A stretch of DNA of 11,082 bases, taken from positions 1 to 11,082 of the forward strand of contig CAYHHE010000091.1 of the NCBI GenBank assembly GCA_964356295.1, written 5' to 3'. Below the pieces are notes generated by a model. It was not told the DNA's origin, searched no databases, and saw only the letters and a program-made list of their open reading frames with translations. Of this stretch, positions 6,932 to 11,082 are shown in pieces; position 1 is the first letter of the stretch; the number at the start of each line of letters is the position of its first letter. This stretch comes from CAVQGZ01 sp964356295 (GTDB lineage Bacteria; Actinomycetota; Actinomycetes; Jiangellales; Jiangellaceae). The translations under genes and the position numbers were made by a program.

Positions 6932-7801
6932 TCACACCCGCTCGATCCGGGCCTGGCCGAACAGCCCGTAGGGGCGGACGAGCAGGATCAGCACGAGCAC
7001 GAGGAACGGCACCACCTCCTGCAGGTTCGGGTTGACGTACGCGGAGGTGTACTCGGCGAGCAGTCCGATGACGGCGCCAGCGACCAGCGTCCCTGCGATC
7101 GAGTCCAGCCCACCGAGGATCACGACGGGGAAGACCACGAGGCCGAACGCCGCGAGCTCGCCTGACACCCCGACGAGGTTCGCGAGAAGCAGCCCGCCGA
7201 GCACAGCACTGGCGGCCGCCAGTGCCCACGCGAGCGCGAACACACGGCGAACGCTGATACCCACGACCAGGGCCGCCTGCTGGTCGTCGGAAACGGCCCG
7301 CATCGCGATGCCCTGCCGGGAGCGCTGGAAGACCAGGGTGAAGACCAGCAGCACCAGGACGGCGAGAGCGATCGCCCACAGCCGGTTCACCGGGACGAGG
7401 ACGTCGCCGACCCGCAGGGAGGTCTCTGGGATGAACGCCGGGAACGACCGCGGCGTCGTCCCCCAGATCATCTGCACCATAGCGCGCAGCACGGCGGCGA
7501 GGCCGATCGTCACCATGATGACGGCGATGGCGCTCTCGCCCACCAGCGGGCGCAGCACCGCGCGCTCCACCAGGAAGCCCAGCAGCACGGCGATGACGAG
7601 CGCGACGACCACGGCCAGCGGCCACGGCAGCCCGAACGAGACCGCCGCGAAGATGCTGTAGGCGCCGATGAGCAGAAACTCGCCTTGGGCGAAGTTCAGC
7701 ACGCCGGTCGACTTGAAGATGAGCACGAAGCCCAGCGCCGCGAGCGCCAGCACCGCGCCGTTCGCGAGCCCGGTCACCGTCAGCTGGAGGAAGGTGCTCA
7801 T
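6932..7801 (-). CDS. livH: LivH-type ABC transporter permease
   Basis: First membrane subunit, 289 residues, almost entirely hydrophobic helices. Hallmarks are GLANGAVLALAALGF (11-25), STGVLNFAQGE (31-41), RAVSDDQQAALVVGISV (168-184), the ATPase-coupling segment ILGGLDSIAGTLVAG (228-242) and the closing RPYGLFG (276-282). The ATG at 7801 overlaps the stop of the acyl-CoA synthetase gene as ATGA. It also has its own strong ribosome site, GGGGAGG, five bases upstream. The reading frame stays open upstream into the synthetase gene, but this start fits the family N-terminus exactly. No anomalies are seen. Confidence 0.93.
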   Translation of the reverse strand: MSTFLQLTVTGLANGAVLALAALGFVLIFKSTGVLNFAQGEFLLIGAYSIFAAVSFGLPWPLAVVVALVIAVLLGFLVERAVLRPLVGESAIAVIMVTIGLAAVLRAMVQMIWGTTPRSFPAFIPETSLRVGDVLVPVNRLWAIALAVLVLLVFTLVFQRSRQGIAMRAVSDDQQAALVVGISVRRVFALAWALAAASAVLGGLLLANLVGVSGELAAFGLVVFPVVILGGLDSIAGTLVAGAVIGLLAEYTSAYVNPNLQEVVPFLVLVLILLVRPYGLFGQARIERV

Positions 7802-9810
7802 CGACGCCTCCCCACCAGGCCCCAGCCCGTCCTCGTCCTCGTCCGGGCCGGCTGCACCGCAGACTCGTCGTACCCGACCGCGCGAATGTCCAGACCCACG
7901 TCGCGCTCGACGCTCGAGCCGTCCTGGTAGGTGACCCGGGTGCGGATCGTCACGGCGTCCGCCTCTCCCTGCAGTGCCTCGATGATCGGCTGGTAGTGCC
8001 GGACGATGACCATGCGTCGCACCTTGCGCGTGCGCGTGATCTCGTTGTCGTCGGGGTCCAGCTGCTTGTGCAGGATGACGAAGCGGCGCACGCACAGCTC
8101 GTCGGGGAGCTGGTCGTTGGCGTCGGCCACCTGGGCGGCGACCAGGTCGTACACCTCGGGCTTCTGCGCCAGGTCGGTATAGGTCGTGTAGCCGATCCGG
8201 TGTCGCTCGGCCCACGCACCGACGGCCTCTGGGTCGATCACCAGCAGCGCGGTGACCTGGGAGGACTCGGCGCCACCAAAGACGACCGCCTCCTCGATGA
8301 ACTGGCTGAACTTCAGCTTCGTCTCGATGAACGCCGGGCTGAAGTGCCGCCCGTCGGGGGACTGGATGACTTCCTTGGCGCGGTCGATGACGACGAGGTG
8401 CCCATCGTCGTCCACGTACCCGGCGTCCCCAGTCTGTAGCCACCCGTCGTCGTCGATCGCCATCTGGGTGGCGTACGGGTCGCTGTAGTAGCCGAGGAAG
8501 ACGGCGGGCGAGCGGAGCAGGATCTGGCCGGCCGGGGAGATGCGCAGCTCGGTGCCGGGGGTCGGCAGCCCGACGGTGTTGGGTCGCACGTCGCCGTCGC
8601 GGTGGGCGACGGCGATCCCGCCGATCTCCGTCTGCCCGTAGATCTGCTTGAGGTTGATGCCGATGGCGTGGAAGAAGCGGAAGACGTCGGGTCCGAGCGG
8701 GGCACCGCCGGTGTAGCAGCGCTTGAGGCGGCTGAGTCCCAACTGCTCGCGCACCCGACGCAGCACCAGTGCGTCGGCGGTGGCGCGGGCGGCACGCAGC
8801 CCCGCTCCGACGGGCTGCCCGCGCATCTCGCGCTCGGCGACCTGCTCGCCGAGCCGGTAGGCCCGGTCGAACGACGTGCGCTTGGCCCATCCAGCGTCCC
8901 CGAGCCGCACCTGGACCGAGGAGACCATGTCCTCCCAGATGCGCGGCGGGCCGAACATCACGCTGGGCCCGATCTCACGCAGGTCGGACCGGGCCGTAGC
9001 GGCCTCCTCGGCGAAGCTCGTCGTGAACCCCGCCTGCAGGGCGCAGGCAATCGCCACCATCTGCTCGCCGATCCACGCGAGCGGCAGGACGCTGACGTGT
9101 CGGTCGGTCACGTCCAGTGGGTCGATGGCCATGAGGCTTCGACCCATGAAGAGCATGTTGCGGTGGCTCAGCATCGCGAGCTTCGGCATCCCCGTCGTCC
9201 CCGAGGTGGTGCACACGATCGCCACGTCGCTGCCGACCCCGGACTCGCGTTGCCCGTCGAGCCACCCCGGCCGCTCAGCCTGGTACTCGTGCCCCTGCGC
9301 CTCGACGCCGGTGAACTCCCGCAGGTAGCGCTGGTCGTATTGCTCCAGTCCGCGGGGGTCGAAGTAGACGACGGTCTCGGCGTGCCTCAGCTGCTCCCAC
9401 AGGTCCACCACCTTGTCGACCTGCTCCTGGTCCTCGGCGACGACCACCCGGACCTTGCCCGTGTTGAGGATGTGGACGACCTCCTCGCCCACGCTGGTGG
9501 GGTAGACGCCGACGACGCAGGCGCCCAGGTACTGCGCGGCCAGCTCGGTGATGAGCCACTCAGGCCGGTTGTCCCCGATCACCGCCACCACGTCGCCGGC
9601 CGCCACCCCCAGGGCGGCGAGTCCTCCGGCGAAGTCCCGGACCCGCTGGTGGTAATCGCGCCACGTCATCGGCTGCCAGATGCCGTAACGCTTCTCCTGC
9701 AGCGCGACGCGCTCGCCGTGCTCCTCGGCCAGGCGGGCGAGCAGGCGCGGGAACGTCGCCTCCGCCGGCGGCACCAGCTCGTCGAGGTCGGCTCCTGCCG
9801 CGCGGATCAT
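7798..9810 (-). CDS. AMP-dependent long-chain-type acyl-CoA synthetase
   Basis: A 670-residue adenylate-forming enzyme that should activate a carboxylic acid with ATP and then form its CoA thioester in the cytoplasm. The catalytic set is complete: phosphate loop TTSGTTGMPK (201-210), YGQTEIGG (391-398, A5), GWLQTGD (456-462, A7), IDRAKEVIQSPDGRHFSPAFIE (475-496, A8) and ITRTRKVRR (591-599) with the likely A10 lysine at 596. Overall similarity is to the long-chain fatty-acid-CoA ligase (FadD15-like) group, about 600 residues. A further 60-70 residues after A10 include VTYQDGSSVERDVGLD (626-641), an extension I recall in synthetases from this operon type. It sits between livG and livH, and ATGA overlaps at both ends tie it to the transporter. 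The start ATG at 9810 has little ribosome site of its own, so translation likely depends on livG. The chain type of the substrate is unknown. Confidence 0.92.
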   Translation of the reverse strand: MIRAAGADLDELVPPAEATFPRLLARLAEEHGERVALQEKRYGIWQPMTWRDYHQRVRDFAGGLAALGVAAGDVVAVIGDNRPEWLITELAAQYLGACVVGVYPTSVGEEVVHILNTGKVRVVVAEDQEQVDKVVDLWEQLRHAETVVYFDPRGLEQYDQRYLREFTGVEAQGHEYQAERPGWLDGQRESGVGSDVAIVCTTSGTTGMPKLAMLSHRNMLFMGRSLMAIDPLDVTDRHVSVLPLAWIGEQMVAIACALQAGFTTSFAEEAATARSDLREIGPSVMFGPPRIWEDMVSSVQVRLGDAGWAKRTSFDRAYRLGEQVAEREMRGQPVGAGLRAARATADALVLRRVREQLGLSRLKRCYTGGAPLGPDVFRFFHAIGINLKQIYGQTEIGGIAVAHRDGDVRPNTVGLPTPGTELRISPAGQILLRSPAVFLGYYSDPYATQMAIDDDGWLQTGDAGYVDDDGHLVVIDRAKEVIQSPDGRHFSPAFIETKLKFSQFIEEAVVFGGAESSQVTALLVIDPEAVGAWAERHRIGYTTYTDLAQKPEVYDLVAAQVADANDQLPDELCVRRFVILHKQLDPDDNEITRTRKVRRMVIVRHYQPIIEALQGEADAVTIRTRVTYQDGSSVERDVGLDIRAVGYDESAVQPARTRTRTGWGLVGRRR

Positions 9811-10640
9811 GCCGGGGCCCGCTTGCCGAGGTACGCCTCGACGACGGCCGGGTGGGCCTGCACCTGCGCCGGGGTGCCGTCCCCGATGACCCGCCCGAAG
9901 TCCAGGACGGTGACCTGGTGGGAAACGTCCATGACCACACCCATGTCGTGCTCGATCAGAACGGTCGTCACGCCGTTGAGCTCGGCGACGTCGAGGATGA
10001 AGCGCGCCATGTCCTCCTTCTCCTCGACGTTCATGCCGGCCATGGGCTCGTCGAGCAGCAGGAGGGCCGGCTGCATGCACAGGGCCCGCCCGAGCTCGAC
10101 GCGCTTCTGGAAGCCGTAGGGAAGGGCGCCCACCTGCTGGCGGCGCACCGCCTGTATCTCGAGGAGGTCGATGACCTCCTCGACCACGTCACGCTGAGCG
10201 ATCTCCTGCCGGCGCGCGGGCCCGAGCCACACCAGCGACGGCGCCAGCCGGTGGCGCATGTGCACGTGCCGCCCGAGCATGAGGTTCTCCAGCACGGTCA
10301 TGTGCTTGAACAGCTCGATGTTCTGGAAGGTCCGCGCGATGCCCCAGCGGGCAGCGCGGTGGGGTGCGGCACGAGTGAGCTCGTGCCACCCTCCGTTGTT
10401 GATCCGGATCGAGCCCTGCTGCGGCCGGTAGAGCCCGCTGACGCAGTTGAGCAGGCTCGTCTTGCCGGCACCGTTGGGGCCCACGACGGCGTGCACCTCC
10501 CCCTGCCGCACGAGCAGGGACACGTCGTCGAGAGCCTTGACGCCACCGAAGCGCAGGCTCACCCCGGTCACTTCGAGCTGTGGCTCCCCTGCCGCCAGCG
10601 GGCTGCCGTTCAACGAGTGGGAGTACGCCCGCGACGTCAT
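9807..10640 (-). CDS. livG: LivG-type ABC transporter ATPase
   Basis: First gene of the operon and first ATPase of the importer, 277 residues. Walker A is GPNGAGKT (54-61), the Q-loop RTFQN (103-107), the signature LPYGFQKRVELGRAL (173-187), Walker B LLLLDEP (193-199) and the switch His231 in IEHDM. Between Q-loop and signature lies the longer LivG-type helical insert (HVHMRHRLAPSLVWLG region). The C-terminus is the usual short LivG element (DGTPAQVQAHPAVVEAYLG). The frame is open for 33 more codons upstream, but the ATG at 10640 has a near-perfect GGAGGTG seven bases before it, and its product begins close to the family N-terminus, so I chose it. The stop overlaps the synthetase start as ATGA. 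In most liv operons livG lies next to livM or livF; here it is split from them. Confidence 0.92.
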   Translation of the reverse strand: MTSRAYSHSLNGSPLAAGEPQLEVTGVSLRFGGVKALDDVSLLVRQGEVHAVVGPNGAGKTSLLNCVSGLYRPQQGSIRINNGGWHELTRAAPHRAARWGIARTFQNIELFKHMTVLENLMLGRHVHMRHRLAPSLVWLGPARRQEIAQRDVVEEVIDLLEIQAVRRQQVGALPYGFQKRVELGRALCMQPALLLLDEPMAGMNVEEKEDMARFILDVAELNGVTTVLIEHDMGVVMDVSHQVTVLDFGRVIGDGTPAQVQAHPAVVEAYLGKRAPA

Positions 10641-10646
10641 GCCCAC

Positions 10647-10653
10647 CTCCAGA
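10647..10653 (-). promoter_or_regulatory. Ribosome binding site deciding the livG start
   Basis: GGAGGTG... in the string GGAGGTGGGC directly before the ATG at 10640 is the strongest ribosome site in the operon. It sets the livG start against longer in-frame options reaching to 10739. Confidence 0.6.
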
Positions 10654-10737
10654 GCGGTGACGGAGGACTGGACCGCCCCGGTGGGGAGCGGAAGACGAGG
10701 TGCTGCTGCCAGCAGTCGGTGATGTAGGTCACGGGCC

Positions 10738-10764
10738 ACGCTAACGGGGTGTTCCCTCGGTCAC
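10738..10764 (-). promoter_or_regulatory. Candidate promoter of the liv/acyl-CoA ligase operon
   Basis: On the minus strand GTGACC (10764-10759) and TAGCGT (10743-10738) lie 15 bases apart, about 100 bases before the livG ATG. They match the sigma-70-type -35 (TTGACA, 4 of 6) and -10 (TATAAT, 3 of 6) weakly, which is usual for actinobacteria. The short spacer counts against it. Confidence 0.22.
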
Positions 10765-11082
10765 AGGGCAAGAAGTCCCGGTCCGGGCGGGCGGGCATGC
10801 ACGTCAGACGGCGGCCCCACGCCCCCGAGGACGTGGCGACCCCACCTCGACAGGCAGGCACACGCCTAAGCGCCGGACCGCCCAGCAGAGCGATGGACCA
10901 CACGACAACTCCGCCGATCGCGAACCGCGCCGCCAGCTCTTGGGCGTTGGCGTGACCCGTTCCACGCTCGGAACCCCGACTCATCGCCCCGGTGTCTTCT
11001 TCACCGCAGGATCCATGCCGCCAAGTAACCGCGCAGGCACCTGCGGCTGTCCGCATCGCGGCGGTGTGACGCGGGTGGCCCG

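Larger units (their letters stand above)
10641..11082. other. Upstream region of the transport operon
   Basis: About 440 bases up to the window edge without a convincing gene. A minus-strand frame (11056-10637, 139 codons) has a hydrophobic stretch, GGVVVWSIALLGG, and its stop overlaps the livG ATG as ATGA. It has no good ribosome site and resembles nothing I know. GGTCAC occurs twice in direct orientation (10727-10732 and 10759-10764), 32 bases apart; the first is part of an imperfect inverted repeat, GTGA-N6-TCAC (10719-10732). These could be regulator sites for the operon, but the evidence is thin. Confidence 0.4.

Noticed and set aside
7802..8890. Upstream extension of the livH frame
   Set aside because: Runs in a different frame through the acyl-CoA synthetase. 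The livH ATG at 7801 has a strong ribosome site and matches the family N-terminus.
8602..10119. 505-codon plus-strand open frame
   Set aside because: It lies entirely antisense to the acyl-CoA synthetase and livG, which have complete family motifs. Its product is low-complexity His/Arg/Leu-rich and resembles no protein.
1..11082. CRISPR array, insertion sequence with terminal repeats, defence system
   Set aside because: No regularly spaced repeats, no transposase and no nuclease or defence-type protein are visible.

Overview
This is high-GC DNA with the coding style of an actinobacterium: GTG as well as ATG starts, ATGA stop/start overlaps, a lipoprotein signal ending LAAC-Gly-rich, and strong GGAGG ribosome sites. 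No rRNA, tRNA or marker gene pins down the genus.

Layout. Positions 167-1129 (+) hold one gene for a cysteine-rich protein made of two tandem C_GCAxxG_C_C-type domains, followed at once by a GC-rich hairpin that probably ends its transcript. Positions about 1170-2520 carry no convincing intact gene. They contain a short stretch resembling box I of a tyrosine recombinase, a G-rich run and a small tandem repeat, and look like decayed accessory DNA between two convergent units. From 10640 down to 2536 (-) runs a single, very compact seven-gene operon. In transcription order it encodes a LivG-type ATPase, a long-chain-type acyl-CoA synthetase, LivH and LivM permeases, a lipoprotein substrate-binding protein, a LivF-type ATPase and a PaaK-like (phenylacetate-CoA ligase family) protein. 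The last 440 bases (10641-11082) are the upstream region, with a possible promoter but no clear gene.

How the genes work together. The five transport genes form a complete branched-chain-amino-acid-type (HAAT/Liv) ABC importer. Two adenylate-forming-enzyme relatives are woven into the same operon: one lies between livG and livH, the other overlaps the end of livF. The simplest reading is an uptake-and-activate system. A hydrophobic carboxylic acid (aromatic or aliphatic; the sequence does not say which) is captured outside, imported, and converted to its CoA thioester. Operons of this gene content occur in other actinobacteria and in proteobacteria (recalled from general knowledge, not checked here), so the layout itself is not new. 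Its substrate and the role of the PaaK-like member are the open questions. That PaaK-like protein has a non-standard phosphate-binding loop and appears to lack the usual C-terminal catalytic lysine.
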